Part shown: positions 13,528 through 27,112 of the stretch, piece after piece
Position numbering within the stretch: the stretch's first letter is position 1
Layout: each line of letters starts with the position of its first letter
NCBI RefSeq assembly: GCF_026151205.1
Contig: NC_087082.1
Coordinates: 19,430,494-19,494,493 of the forward strand
Source of the DNA: Bolinopsis microptera
Taxonomy: Eukaryota; Ctenophora; Tentaculata; Lobata; Bolinopsidae
Direction: 5' to 3'
Length of the DNA stretch: 64,000 nt
Notes under the pieces: model-generated
Database searches by the model: none
Told to the model about the DNA's origin: nothing
Seen by the model: only the letters and a program-made list of their open reading frames with translations
Program-made: the position numbers and the translations under genes

Positions 13528-14650
13528 ACTGTTCGTTTTATTGTCATTTCCTAAATTAAGAAGGTTGAGGTAGTCCAGTATGTTGTTTTATTGTCATTTC
13601 CAAAAATAAGAAGGTTGAGGTAGACAGTATGTTAGTTTTATTGTTATTTCCTTATAAGAAGGTTGAGGGTAGACCAGTATGTTAGTTTTATTGGTCATTA
13701 CCTAAATAAGAAGGTTGAGTTAGACCAGTATTGTTTAGTTTTAATTGTCATTTCCTATATAAGAAGGTTGTGGTAGAACCAGTAAGTTAGTTTTATTGTC
13801 ATTTTCCTAATTAAGAAGGTTGAGGTAGACCAGTATGTTAGTTTTATTGTCATTCCTAAATAAGAAGGTGAGGTAGACCAGATTTGTTTGTTTTATTGTC
13901 TTCCTAAATAAGAAGGTTGAGGTTAGACCAGTTGTTAGTTTTTTGTCATTTCCTAAATAAGAAGGTTGAGGTAGCCAGTTATGTTAGTTTTATTGTATGT
14001 CCTAAATAAGAAGGTTGAGGTAGACCCAGTATGTTAGTTTTATTGTCATTTCTAAATAAGAAGGTTGAGGTGACCATGTAATGTTAGTTTTATTGTCATT
14101 TCCTAAATGAGAAGGTTTGAGGTAGACCAGTTGTTAGTTTTATTGTCATATCCTAAATTAAGAAGGTTGAGGTAGACCAGTATGTTAGTTTTACTTGTCA
14201 TTTCCTAATGGAGAAGGTTGAGGTAGACCAGTATGTTAGTTTTATTGTCATTTCCTAAATGTGAAGGTTGAGGTAGACCAGCTTATGTTAGTTTTATTGT
14301 CATTTCCTAAGTAAAGAAGGTTGAGGTAGACCAGTATGTTAGTTTCTTGTCATTTCCTAATAAGAAGGTTGAGGTAGACAAGTATCGTTAGTTTTATTGT
14401 CATTTCCTAAATAAGAAGGTGAGGTAGACCAGTATGTTAGTTTATTGTCATTTCCTAATGAGAAGGTTGAGGTAGACCAGTATGTTAGTTTATTGTCTTT
14501 CCTAAATAAGAAGGTTGAGGTAGACCAGTATGTTAGTTTTATTGTCATTTCCTAAATAAGAAGGTTGAGGTTAGTCCAGTATGTTCAGTTTTATTGTCAT
14601 TTCCTAAATAGAAGGTTGAGGTAGACCTGTATGTTGTTTTATTGTCATTT

Positions 14651-14662
14651 GTTTAATTTATC
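14651..14662. other. Twelve-base AT-rich insertion between two units
   Basis: Between a complete GTCATTT and the next TCCTAAATAAG lies GTTTAATTTATC, which is extra to the 50 bp unit. It resembles a garbled copy of the neighbouring T-rich section, so a slippage or partial duplication is possible as well as a read error. Confidence 0.55.
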
Positions 14663-14882
14663 TCCTAAATAAGAAGGTTGAGGTTTAGACCAGTATGTTA
14701 GTTTTATTGTCATTTTCCTAAAATAAGAAGGTTGAGTAGACCAGTATGTTAGTTTTATTGTCTTTTCTAAATAAGAAGGTTTGGTAGACCAGTATTGTTA
14801 CTTTTATTGTCATTTCCTAAATAAGAAGGTTGAGGTAGGACCAGTATGTTAGTTTTATTTTCATTTCCTAAATAAGAAGGTT

Positions 14883-14889
14883 GGGGGGG
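14883..14889. other. G7 homopolymer burst
   Basis: A run of seven G followed by AAGGTAGACC expands the GGTTGAGGTAG section of one unit. The array continues in phase on both sides. Confidence 0.65.
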
Positions 14890-17309
14890 AAGGTAGACCA
14901 GTATGTTAGGTTTTATTGTCATTTCCTAAATAAGATGGTTGAGGTAGGACACAGTATGTTAGTTTATTGTATTTACTAAATAAGAAGGTTGAGTAGACCA
15001 GTATGTTAGTTTTATTGTCATTTCCTAAATAAGAAGGTTGAGTAGTAGACCAGTTGTTTAGTTTTATTGTTATTTCTAAATAAGAAGGTTGAGGTGAACA
15101 GTATGTTAGTTTCTATTGTCATTTCCTAAAATAAGAAGGTTGAGGTTAGACCAAGTATGTTGTTTTATTGTAATTCCTAAAATAAGAGGGTTGAGGTAGA
15201 ACCGTATATGTTAGTTTTATTGTCATTCCTAAATAAGAAGGTGAGGTAGTCCAGTTGTTAGTTTTATTGTCATTTCCTAATTAGAGGTTGAGGTAGACCA
15301 GTATTGGTAGTTTTATTGTCATTTCCTAAATAGAAGGTTGAGGTAGGACCATTGTTTGGTTTATTGTCATTTCCCTAAATAAGAAGGATGAGGTTAGACC
15401 GTATTTTTTTTTATGTTCATTTCCCTAAATAAGAAGGTTGAGGTAGACCAGTTATGTTAGTTTTATTGTCATTTCTCTAATATGAAGGTTGAGGTTAGAC
15501 CAGTTTGTTAGTTTTTTGTTCATTTCCTAAATGAGAAGGTTGAGGTAGACCAGTATAGTTAGTTTTATTGTCATTTCCTATAATAAGAAGGTTTGAGGTA
15601 GACCAGTATGTTAGTTTTATTTCATTTCTAAATGAAAAGGTTGAGGTAGACCAGTATGTTAGTTTATTGGCATTTCCTAAAATGAGAAGGTTGAGGTAGA
15701 CAGTAGTTAGTTTTATGGTCATTTCCTAAATAAAGGAAGGTGAGGTTAGACCAGTATGTTGTTTATTGTCATTTCCTAAATAAGAAGGTTGAGGTAGACC
15801 AGTATTGTTAGTTTTATTGTATTTCCTAAATAAAGAAGGTTGAGGTAGGAACAGTATGTTAGTTTTATGTCATTTCCTAAATAGAGAAGGTTGTGGTAGG
15901 GACCAGTATGTTAGTTTTATTGTCATTTCCTAATAAGAAGGTTGAGGTAGCACCAGTTTGTTAGTTTTATTGTCATTTCCTAAATAAGAGTTGAGGTAGA
16001 CCAGTATGTAGTTTTATTTGTCATTTCCTAATAAGAAGGTTGAGGTAGACCAGTTTATGTTAGTTTTTTGTCATTTCCTAAATAAGAAGGGTTGAGGTAG
16101 GACAGTATGTTAGTTTTATTGTCATTTCTAAAATATGAAGGTTGAGGTAGACCTGTATGTTTAGTTTTATTGTCATTTCCTAAAATAAGAAGGGTTAGGT
16201 AGAACCAGTATGTTAGTTTTATTGTATTTCCTAATTAAGAAAGGTTTGAGGTAGACCAGTATGTTAGTTTTATTGTTCATTTCCTAAATAAGAGAAGGTT
16301 GAGGATGACCAGTTTGTTAGTTTTATGTCATTACTAAATAGAAGGTTGAGTAGGACCAGTATGTTAGTTTTATTCGTCATTTCTAAATAAGAAGGTGTGG
16401 TAGACCAGATGTTAGTTTTATTGTCATTTCCTAAATAAGGATGGGTGAGGTGATCCAGGTTTGTTAGTTTTTTGTTATTTCCAAATAAGAAGGTTGAGTA
16501 GACAGTATGTTAGTTTTATTGTCATTTTCCTAAATAAGAAGGTTGGAGTAGACCAGTATGTTAGTTTTATTTGTCATTTCCTAAATAAGAAGGTTGAGGT
16601 AGAACAGTATGTTAGTTTTTTGTCATTCCTTAAATAAGAAGGTTGAGGTTAGGACCAGTATGTTAGTTTTTATTGTTCATTTCCTAAATAAGAAGGTTGA
16701 GGTATAAGACCAGTATGTTAGTTTTATTGTCATTTCCTAAATAAGAAGGTTGAGGTAGACCATTATGTTATTTTATTTCATTTCCTAATTAAGGAGGTTG
16801 AGGTAGACCAGTATGTTTAGTTTTATTGTCATTTCCTAATAAGAGGTGAGGGTATTGCCCAGTATGTTAGTTTTATTGTCATTTCCTAAAATAAGAAGGT
16901 TGAGGTAGACCAGTTTGTTGTCTTATTGTCATTGCCTAAATGAGAAGGTGAGGTAGGACCAGTATGTTAGTTTTATTGTCATTGCCTATAAGAAGGTTGA
17001 GGTGACAGTATGTTAGTTTTATTGTCCTTTCCTAAATGAGACGGTTGAGGTAGACCCAGTATGTAGTTTATTGTCATTTCCTTAAATGAGTAGGTTGAAG
17101 GTCGCCAGTATGTTAGTTTTATTGTATTCATTTCCTAAATAAGAAGGTTGAGGTCGGACCAGGTATGTTAGTTTATTGGCATGTCCTTAATAAGAAGGTT
17201 GAGGTAGTCCAGTATGTTAGATTTTTTGTCCATTTCCTAAAATAAGAAGGTTGAGGTAGACCAAAGTATGTTAGTTTTATTGTCATTTCTAAATGAGAAG
17301 TTGAGGTAA

Positions 17310-17323
17310 GGGGGGGGGGAAAA
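17310..17323. other. G10-A4 homopolymer burst
   Basis: At the place where the unit normally reads GGTAGACC there is a run of ten G followed by four A. It is the longest G run I noticed. Similar G bursts at 14883-14889, 21728-21734 and 24664-24671 also fall at or near places where the consensus has GG, which points to base-caller stutter. Confidence 0.7.
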
Positions 17324-18228
17324 CCAGTATGTTAGTTTTATTGTAATTTCCTAAATAGAAGGTTGAGGTAGACCAGTATGTTAGTTTTATTGTCATTTCC
17401 TAAATAACGAAGGTTGAGGTAGACAAGTTATGTTAGTTTTTTTGTCATTTCCTAAAATAAGAAGGTTGAGGTCGACCAGTATGTTAGTTTTATTGTTCAT
17501 TCCTACATAAGAAGGTTGAGGTAGACCGTATGTTAGTTTAATTGTCCATTTCCTAAATATGATGGTTGAGGTAGACCAGTTGTTAGTTTTATTTGTCATT
17601 TCCTAAATATGAAGGTTAGGGTAGACCAGTTTGTTTGTTTTATTGTCATTTCCTAAATAAAGAAGGTTGAGGTAGACCAGTATGTTAGTTTTATTGTCAT
17701 TTCCTAAATAAGAAGTTGAGGTAGAACCAGTTGTTGTTTTATTGTAATTTCCTATATATGAAGGTTGAGGGTAGGACCAGTATGGTTTGTTTTATTGTCA
17801 TTTACTAAATAAGAAGGTTGAGGTAGACCAGTATGTTGTTTTATTGTCATTTCCTAAATAAGAGGTTGAGGTTAGACCAGTATGTTAGTTTTTTTGTTAT
17901 TTCCTAAATAAGAAGGTTGAGGTAGACAAGTATGTTAGTTTTATTGTCATTTCTAATTAAGAAGGTTGAGGTAGACCAGTATGTTAGTTTTATTGTCATT
18001 TCCTTAAATAAGAACGGTTGAGGTGACCAGTATTGTTAGTTTTATTGTTCTTTTCCTAAATAAGAAAGGTTGAGGTCAGACCAGATGTTAGTTTTAATGT
18101 CCATTTCCTAAAATAAGAAGGTTGAGGTTAGACAGTTATGTTAGTTTTTTGTCATTTACTAAATAAGAAGGTGAGTAGACCAGTATGGTAGTTTTATTGT
18201 CATTTCCTAAATAAGCAGGTTCAGGTAG

Positions 18229-18241
18229 CTACAACTACGGA
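18229..18241. other. Short aberrant section inside a unit
   Basis: After a normal GGTAG the expected ACCAGT is replaced by CTACAACTACGGA before ATATGTTAG resumes. The change adds a few bases and includes a CG. There is no match to the repeat in either orientation beyond a few bases, and no target-site duplication is visible. It is most likely a base-calling burst. Confidence 0.6.
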
Positions 18242-20479
18242 ATATGTTAGTTTATTGTTCATTTCCTAAATAAGAAGGTAGAGGTAGACCAGTTATGTTA
18301 GTTTTATTGTCATTTCAAATAAGAGGTTGAGGTAGGACAGTATGTTAGTTTTATTGTCTTCCTAAATGAGAAGGTTGAGGTTAGACCAGTATGTAGTTTT
18401 TTATTGTCATTTCCTAAATAAGAAGGCCGTGGTAGACCATATGTTAGTTTTATTGTCATTTCCTAAAATGGAGAAGGTTGAGGTATAGAACAGTATGTTA
18501 GTTTAGTGTCATTTCTAATGAGAGGTGAGTAGACCAGTATGTTAGTTTTATTGTTCATTTCCTAAAAAGAAGGTTGAGGTAGACCAGTTTGTTAGTTTTA
18601 TTGTCATTTCATAAATTAAGAAAGGTTGAGGTAGACACAGTATGTTAGTTTTATTGTCATTTCCTAAATAAGAAGGTTGAGGTAGACCAAGTATGTTAGT
18701 TTTATTGTCTTTTCCTAAAATGAGAAGGTTGAGGTAGAACAGTATGTTAGTTTTATTGTCATTTCCTAAATAGAAGGTTGAGGTAGACCAGTATGTTAGT
18801 TTTATTGTCATTTCCTAAATAAGAAGGTTGTTGAGGTAGACCGTATGTTAGTTTTATTGTCATCTTCTAATTAAGAAGGTTGAGGTAGACCAGTATGTTA
18901 GTTTTATTGTCATTTCCTAAATAAGAAGTTGAGGTAGACCAGTATGTTAGTTTATTGTCATTTCCTAATAAGAAGGTTGAGGTAGACAGTATGTTAGTGT
19001 TATTGTCATTTCCTAATAAGAAGGTTAGGTAGACCAGTATGTTAGTTTTATGTCATTTCCTAAATAAGAAGGTTGAGGTAGACCAGTTGTTTGTTTTATT
19101 GTCATTTCTAAATAAGAGGTTGAGTAGACCTGTAAGTTAGTTTTATTGTCATTTCCATAATAAGAGGTTGAGGTAGACCAGTTTGTTAGTTTTATTGTCA
19201 TTCCCTAATTAAGAAGGTTGAGGGTTTGACCAGTATGTTAGTTTTATTGTCATTTCTAAATAAGAGGTTGAGTGACAGTATGTTAGTTTTATTGTTATTT
19301 CCTTATAAGAAGGTTGAGGTAGACCAGTATGTTAGTTTTATTGTCATTTCTAAAATAAGAGGTTGAGGTAGACCAGTATGTTAGTTTTTTTGTCATTCCT
19401 AAAATAAGAAGGTTGAGGTAGACAGTTGTTTAGTTTTATTGTCATTTCCTAAATAAGAAGGTGAGGTAGGACAGTATGTTAGTTTTATTGTCATGTTCCT
19501 AATAAGAAGGTTGGAGGTAGACCAGTTATGTTATTTTAATTGTCATTGCCCTAAATAAGAAGGTTGAGGTGACCAGTATTGTTAGTTTTATTGTCAATTC
19601 TAAATAAGAAGGTTGAGTAGACCAGTATGTATAGTTTTATTGTCATTTCCTAAATAAGAAGGGTGTGGGTGACCAGTATGTTAGGTTTTATTGTCATTTC
19701 CTTAAATAAGAAGGTTGAGGTAGACCAGTATGTTAGTTTTATTGTCATTTCCTAAATGAGGAAGGTGAGGTTGAACAGTATGTTAGTATTATTGTCATTT
19801 CCTATATAAGAAGTTGAGGTAGTCCAGTATGTTAGTTTTATTGTCATTTCCTAAATGAGAAGGTTGAGGTAGACCAGTATGTTAGGTTTATTGTCATTTC
19901 CTAAATGAGAAGGTTGCAGGTGGACAGTATGTTTGTTTTATTGTCATTTCCTAAATAAGACAGGTGAGGTAGACCAGTATGTTAGGTTTATTGTAATTTC
20001 CTAAATAGAAGTTGAGGTAGACCAGTATGTTTAGTTTTATTGCATTTCCTTTAACTAAGAAGGTTGTGAGGTTATAGGACAGTTGTTAGTTTTTTTAAAA
20101 AATTTGTCATTTCCTAAATGAGGAAGGTTGAGGTAGACCTGTATGTTAGTTTTATTGTCATTTCCTAAAATAAGAAGGTTGAGGTAGACCAGTATGTTAG
20201 TTTTATTGTCATTCCTAAATAAGAAGGTTGAGGTAGGACCAGTATGTTAGTTTTATTGTCATTTCCTAGAATAGAAGGTTGAGGTAGACCAGTATGTTAG
20301 TTTTATTGTCATTCCTAAATAGAAGGTTGAGGTTTTGACCAGTATGTTAGTTTTATTGTCATTTCTAAATAAGAAGGTTGAGGTAGACAGTATGTTAGTT
20401 TTAGTGTCATTTCCGAAAAAGAAGGTTAGGTAGACCAGTATGTTAGTTTTATTGTCATTTCCTAAATAAGAAGGTTGAG

Positions 20480-20490
20480 CGCGTCTTTCC
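20480..20490. other. Short aberrant section inside a unit
   Basis: GTTGAGGTAGACCAG is read as GTTGAG followed by CGCGTCTTTCC and GACCAG. The inserted bases are GC-rich compared with the array and bear CG dinucleotides absent from the consensus. The unit phase is kept on both sides. Confidence 0.6.
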
Positions 20491-20819
20491 GACCAGTATG
20501 TTAGTTTTATTGTCATTTTTCCTATATAAGAAGGTTGAGGTAGACCAGTATGTTAGTTTTATTGTCATTTCTAAAATATGGAAGGTTGAGGTAGACCAGT
20601 TTGTTAGTTTATTGGTCATTTCCTAAATAAGAAGGTTGAGGTATTAGGACCAGTATGTTAGTTTTATAGTCATTTCATAAATAGAAGGTTGAGGTAGACC
20701 AGTATGTTAGTTTTATTGTAATTTCCTAATAAGAGGTGGAGGTAGACCAGTATGTTAGTTTTTGTTCATTTCCTAAATAAGAAGGTTGAGGTGAGACCTG
20801 TATGGAGTTAGTTTTATTG

Positions 20820-20831
20820 TTTTTTTTTTTT
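20820..20831. other. T12 homopolymer burst
   Basis: Twelve T occupy the junction between TTATTG and CCATTTCC in one unit. The array is normal before and after. Confidence 0.65.
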
Positions 20832-21727
20832 CCATTTCCTAAATAAGAAGGTTGAGTAGACAAGTATGTTAGTTTTATTGTTCTTTTCCTAATAAGAAGG
20901 TTGAGGTAGACCAGTTTGTTAGTTTTATTGTCATTTCCTAAATAAGAAGGTTGAGTTAGACCAGTATGTGTAGTTTTATTGTTCATTTCTAAATAAGGTA
21001 GTTGAGGTAGACCAGTATGTTAGTTTATTGTCATTTCCTAAATAAGATGGTTGAGGGTTAGACCAGTAGTTAGTTTTATTGTCATTTCCTAAATAAGAAA
21101 GGTTGAGGTAGACCAGTATGTTTAGTTTTTTATTGTCATTTCCTAAATAAGATAGGTTGAGGTAGACCAGATGTTAGTTTTTATTGTCATTTCCTAATAT
21201 GAGAGGTTGAGGTAGACAGTATGTTAGTTTTATTGCATTCCTAAATAAGAAGAGTTGCGGTAGACCAGTATGTTAGTTTTATTGTCATTTTTCCTTAATG
21301 AGAAGGTTGAGGTAGACCAGTATGTTAGTTTTTTATTGTCTTTTCCTAAATGAGAAGGTTGAGGTAGACCAGTATGTTAGTTTTAGTGTCATTTCCCTAA
21401 ATAAGAAGGTTGAGGTAGACCAGTATGTTAGTTATTGTCATTTCCTAAATAAGATGGCTTGAGGTATAGAACAGTATGTTTGTTTTATTGTCATTTCCTA
21501 ATAAGAAGGTTGAGGTAGACCAGTATGTTAGTTTTATTGTCATTTCCTAAATGAGAAGGTTTGAGGTAGACCAGTATGTTAGTTTTATTGTCAATGTTCC
21601 TAAATAAGATGGTTGAGGTAGGCCAGTTATGTTAGGTTTTATTGTCATTTCCTAAATAAGAAGGTTGTGGTAGACCAGTATGTTAGTTTTATTGTCATTT
21701 CCTTAAATAAGAAGGTGAGTAGGACCA

Positions 21728-21734
21728 GGGGGGG
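21728..21734. other. G7 homopolymer burst
   Basis: A run of seven G sits between GGACCA and TTATGTT, where the consensus has the single G of CAGTATG. The flanking unit is otherwise in phase. Confidence 0.65.
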
Positions 21735-22231
21735 TTATGTTGTTTTATTGTCATTTCCTAAAATAAGAAGGTTGAGGTAGACCTGTATGTTAGTTTTTAT
21801 TGTCATTCCTAAAATAAGAATGGTTGAGGTAGTCCAGTATGTTTTAGTTTTATTGTCATTTCCTAAATATAGAAGGTTAGGTAGGACCTGTTATGTTAGT
21901 TTTATTGTCATTTCCTAAATAAGAAGGTTTTGAGGTCAGACCAGTTATGTTAGTTTTATTTTTTTTATTGTCATTTCTAAATAAGAAGGTTGTGGTCTAG
22001 AACAGTATGTTCAGTTTTATTGTCATTTCCTAATTAAGAAGGTTGAGGTAGACCAGTAGTTTGTTTTATTGTCATTTCCTAAATAAGAAGGTTGAGTAGA
22101 CTGTATGTTAGTTTTATTGTCTTTCCTAAATAAGAAGGATTTTGAGGTAGGACCAGTATGTTAGTTTTATTGTTTATTTACCTAAATAAGAAGGTTGGAG
22201 TTAGACCTGTATGTTTGTTTTATTGTCATTT

Positions 22232-22331
22232 CCTAAATAAGAAGGTTGAGGTAGACCAGTATGTTAGTTTTATTGTCATTTTCTAAAGAAGAAGGTTGAG
22301 GTAGACCAGTATGTTAGTTTTATTGTCATTT
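22232..22331 (+). repeat. Two consecutive full-length 50 bp units
   Basis: The copy at 22232-22281 is an exact consensus unit. The next, 22282-22331, is also exactly 50 bp and differs only by two substitutions near its start (CCTAAATAAG read as TCTAAAGAAG). Adjacent copies of equal length without indels show that 50 bp is the true period, and that the 46-54 bp spacings elsewhere come from small insertions and deletions. Confidence 0.9.
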
Positions 22332-24663
22332 CCTAAATAAGAAGGTTGAGGTAGACCAGTATGTCTAGTTTTTATTGTCATTCCTTAAATAAGAAGGTGA
22401 GGGTAGACAAGTATGTTCGTTTTATTGTCATTTCCTAAATAAGAAGGTTGAGGTAGGAACCAGTATGTTAGTTTTATTGTCATTTACTAAATTAAGAAGG
22501 TTGAGGTAGACCAGTTATGTTAGTTATTGTCATTTCCTAACATTAAGACGGTTGAGGTAGACCAGTATGTTTAGTTTTATTGTTCATTTCCTATATAAGA
22601 AGGTTGAGGTAGGACCCAGTATGTTAGTTTTATTGTCATTTTCCTAATGAGAAGAAGTTGAGGAAGACCCCAGTATGTTAGTTTTATTGTCATTTCCTAA
22701 ATAGGAGGTTGAGGTTAGACAGTTTGTTATTTTATTGTTATTTCCTAATGAGAAGGTTGAGGTAGACCAGTTTGTTAGTTTATTGTCATTCCTAAATGAG
22801 GAAGGTTGAGTAGACCAGTATGGTTAGTTTTATTGTCATTTCCTAAATAAGAAGGTTGAGGTAGACCAGGATGTTGTTTATTGTCATTTCTCTAAATAAG
22901 AAGTTGAGCGTAGACAGTATGTTTAGTTTTATTGTCATTTCTAAATAAGAAGGTTGAGGTAACCAGTATGTTAAGTTTTTTATTGTCATTTCCTAAATGA
23001 GAAGGTTGAGGTAGACCAGTATGTTAGTTTTGTTGTCATTTCCTAAATAAGTAGGTTGAGGTAGACCAGTAGATGTTAGTTTTATTGTCATTTTCATAAA
23101 TAAGAAGGTTGAGGTAGACCAGTATGTTAGTTTTATTGTCATTTCCTAAATAGAAGGTTGAGTGACCAGTATGGTAGTTTTATTGTCATTTCTAATAAGA
23201 AGGTTGATGTAGTCCAGTATGATTAGTTTTATTGTCTTTTCTAAATAAGAAGGTTGAGTTTAGGACAGTTATGTTGTTTTATTGTCATTTTCCTATAAGA
23301 AGGTTAGGTAGACCAGTATGTTAGTTTTATTGTTCATTTCCTAAATAAGAAGGTTGAGGTAGACCAGTATGTTAGTTTTATTGTCATTTCCTAAATAAGA
23401 AGGTGAGGTAGGACCAGATGTTAGTTTTTATTGTCATTTCCTAAATAAGAAGGTTGAGGTTTGACCAGGTAATGTTAGTTTTATTGTCATTTCCTAAATA
23501 AAGAAGAGTTGAGGTAGACCAGTATGTTAGTTTTATTGTCATTTCCTAAATAAGAAGGTTTGAGGTAGACCAGTATGTTAGTTTATTGTTATTTCCTAAA
23601 TAAGAAGGTTGAGGTCAGAACAGTATGTTAGTTTTATTGTCATTTCCTAAATAAGAGGTTGAGGTAGGACCAGTATGTTAGTTTTATTGTCTTTTCCCCT
23701 ATATAAGAATGGTTGAGGTAGACCAGCATGTTTAGTTTTATTGTCATTTCCTAAATAAGAAGGGTTGAGGTAGAACCAGTATGTTAGTTTTATTGTCATT
23801 TCCTTAAAAGAAGGGTTGTGGTCTAGGACCAGTATGCTAGTTTTATTGTCATTTCCTAAATCAGAAGTTGAGTTGACCAGTATGTTAGTTTTATTGTCAT
23901 TTCTAAATAAGAAGGTTGAGGTAGACAGTAGTTAGTTTTTTTGTCATTTCCTAAATAAGAGGTTGAGGTAGAACATGTATGTTGTTTAATTTTTTCATTC
24001 CTAAATAAGAAGGTTTGAGGTAGACAGTATGTTAGTTTCTATTGTCTATTTCCTAATATGAGAAGGTTGAGGTAGACAGTATGTTTGTATTATTGTCATT
24101 TCCTAAATAAGAAGGTTGAGGTAGATCCATGTATGTTAGTTTTATTGTCATTTCACCATAATCCATGAGAAGGTTGAGGTAGACCAGTATGTTAGTTTAT
24201 TGTAATTTCCTAAATGAGAAGGTTGAGTAGACCAGTATGTTAGTTTTATTGTCATTTCTAAATAAGAAGGTTGAGGTAGACAGTATGTTGTTTATTGCAT
24301 TTTCCTAAATAAGAAGGTTGAGTAGAACCAGTATGTTAGTTTATTTGTCATTTCTAAAATATGAAGTTGGGGTAGCCAGTATGTTAGGTTTTATTGTCGT
24401 TTCCTAAATGAGAAGGTAGAGGTAGACCAGTATGTTAGGTTTTATTGTCATTCCTAAATAAGAAGTTGGGTTAGACCAGGTATGTTTGTTTTATTGCATT
24501 TCCTAATTAGAAGGTTGAGTAGACCAGTATGTAGTTTTATTGTCATTTCCTAAAATAGAGGTTGAGCGTAGACCAGTATGTTAGTTTGATTGTTCATTTT
24601 AAATAAGAAGGTTGAGGTATAGACCAGTATGTTAGTGTATTGTCATTTCTATATAGAAGGTTT

Positions 24664-24671
24664 GGGGGGGG
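24664..24671. other. G8 homopolymer burst
   Basis: A run of eight G replaces the GAG of GGTTGAGGTAG. The flanking unit is normal. It is interpreted as read stutter. Confidence 0.65.
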
Positions 24672-26328
24672 TGGTAGACCAGTATGTTAGTTTTATTGTC
24701 ATTTCCTAAATAAGAAGGTTAGGGAGCACCCAGTATGTTAGTTTTATTGTCATTTCCTAAAATAAAGATAGGTTGAGGTTAGACCAGTATGTTAGTTTTA
24801 TTGTCATTTCCTAAATCATAGATGGTTGAGGTTAGACCAGTTGTTAGTTTTATTGTCATTTCCTAAATTAAGAAGGTTGAGGTAGACCAGTATGTTAGTT
24901 TTATTGTCCATTTCCTAAATTAAGAAGGTTGAGGTAGTCCAGTATGTTAGTTGTATTGTCATTTCCAAATAGAAGGTTGAGGTAGACCAGTATGTTAGTT
25001 TGATTGTTATTTCTAGATAAGAAGGTTCGAGGTTGAAAGTATGTTAGTTTTATTGGTCATTTCCTAAATAAGAAGGTTGAGCTTATAGAACAGTATGTTA
25101 GTTTTATTGTCATTCCTACTAAGAGGTTGAGGTAGCCAGTATGTAGTTTTATTGTCATTTCCTAAATTAAGAAGGTTGGAGGGTAGAACCAGTATGTTAG
25201 TTTTATGTCATTTCCTAAATAAGAGGTTGAGGTAGACCAGATGTTAGTTTTATTGTCATTTCCTAAATAAGAAGGTTGAGGTAAGGACCAGTATGTGTTT
25301 AAATTGTCATTTCCTAAATAAGAAGGTTGAAGGTAGACCAGTATGATTAGTTTTATTGTCATTTCCCTAAATAAGAAGGTTGAGGTTAGACCAGTGTATT
25401 GTTAGTTTTATTGTCATTTCCTAAATAAAGAATGGTTGAGGTATTAGACCAGTATGTTAGTTTTATTTGTCATTTCCATAAATGAGAAGGTGAGGTAGAC
25501 CAGTATGTTAGTTTTATTGTTTTCCTAAATAAGAGGTTGAGTAGACGTATCGTTAGGTTTTATGTCATTTCTTTAATGAGAAGGGTTGAGGTAGACCAGT
25601 ATGTTAGTGATTGTCATTTCTAAATGAGAAGGTTGAGGTAGCAGTATGTTAGTTTTATTGTCATTTTCCTAACTAAGAAGGTTGAGGTAGACCACGTATT
25701 GTTTAGTTATTTGTCATTTCCTAAATAAGATGGTTTTTGAGGTAGACCAGTATGTTAGTTTTATTGTCATTTCATAAAGAAGTAGGTTGAGGTAGACCAG
25801 TATGTTAGTTTTATTGTCATTTCCTAAATGAGAAGGTTGAGGTAGACCTGTACGTTAGTTTTATTGTCATTTCCTAAATAAGAAGGTTGAGGTAGACCAG
25901 TTTGTTAGTTTTATTGTCATTTCCTAAAATAAAGAAGGTGAGGTAGACCAGTATTTTAGTTTTATTGTCATTTTCCTAAATATGAAGGTTGAGGTAGACC
26001 AGTATGTTTAGTTTTATTGTCATTTCCTAAATAAGAAGGTTGAGGTAGTCCAGTATGTAGTTTTATTGTCATTTCCTAAATAAGAAGGTTGAGGTAGGAC
26101 CAGTATGTTAGTTTAGTTTGTATTGTCATTCCTAAATAAGAAGGTTAAGTAGACCTGTGTGTTAGTTTTATTGTCATTTCCTAAATAGAAGGTTGAGGAG
26201 ACCTGTTTGTTAGACTTTTATTGTCTTTTCTAAATTAGAAGGTTGAGGTTAGAACACGTATGTTAGTTTTTATTGTCATTTCCTAAATAGAAGGTTGAGT
26301 TGACCAGTATGTTAGTTTTATTGTCATT

Positions 26329-26335
26329 CCCCCCC
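26329..26335. other. C7 homopolymer burst
   Basis: The CC of TTTCCTAAATA is expanded to seven C and the following T is lost. A similar event gives six C at 40069-40074. Confidence 0.6.
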
Positions 26336-27104
26336 AAATAGAAGGTTGAGGTTAGACCAGTATGTTAGTTTTATTGTCAATTTCCTAAATAAGAGGTTGG
26401 TGGTAGACCAGTATGTTAGTTTTATTGTTATGTTCCTAATACAGAAGGTTGAGGTTTGACAGGTATGTTTAGTTTTTATTTTTCATTTCCTAAAATAAGA
26501 AGGTTTGAGGTCAGACAGTATGTTGTTTTATTGTCATTTCCTAAATAAGAAGGTTGAGGTAGACCAAGTATGTTAGTTTTATTGGTCATTTCCTAAATAA
26601 AGAAGGTTGTGGTAGTAGACTCAAGTATGTTAGTTTTATTGTCATTTCCTAAATAAGAAGGTGAGGTAGACCAGTATGGTAGTTTTATTGGTCATTTCCT
26701 AATAAGAAGGTTGAGGTAGACCAGTAGTTAGTTTTATTGTATTTTGCTTAAATAAGAAGGTTTGAGTTGTCCGTATGTTAGTTTTATTGTATTTACTAAA
26801 TAACGAAGGTTGAGGTAGACACAGTATGTTAGTTGTATTGTCATTTCCGAAATAAGAAGGTTGAGGTAGTCCAGTATGTTAGTTTTATTGTAATTTCCTA
26901 AAAATGAGATGGTTGAGGTAGGACCAGTATGTTAGTTTTATTGTCATTTCTAAATAAAGAGTTGAGGTAGACCAGTATGTTAGTTTTATTGTCATTTCCT
27001 AAATGAGAAGGTTGAGGATAGGGACCAGTATGTTAGTTTTAATTGTCATTTCCTAAATGAGAAGGTTGAGGTAGACAAGAGTATGTTAGTTTTTTGTCAT
27101 TTCC

Positions 27105-27112
27105 TTCTTTCA
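27105..27112. other. Altered unit start
   Basis: CCTAAATAAGAGG is read as CC, then TTCTTTCA, then AGAGG. The unit keeps approximately its normal length, so this is substitution-like corruption of the A-rich segment rather than an insertion. Confidence 0.5.
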
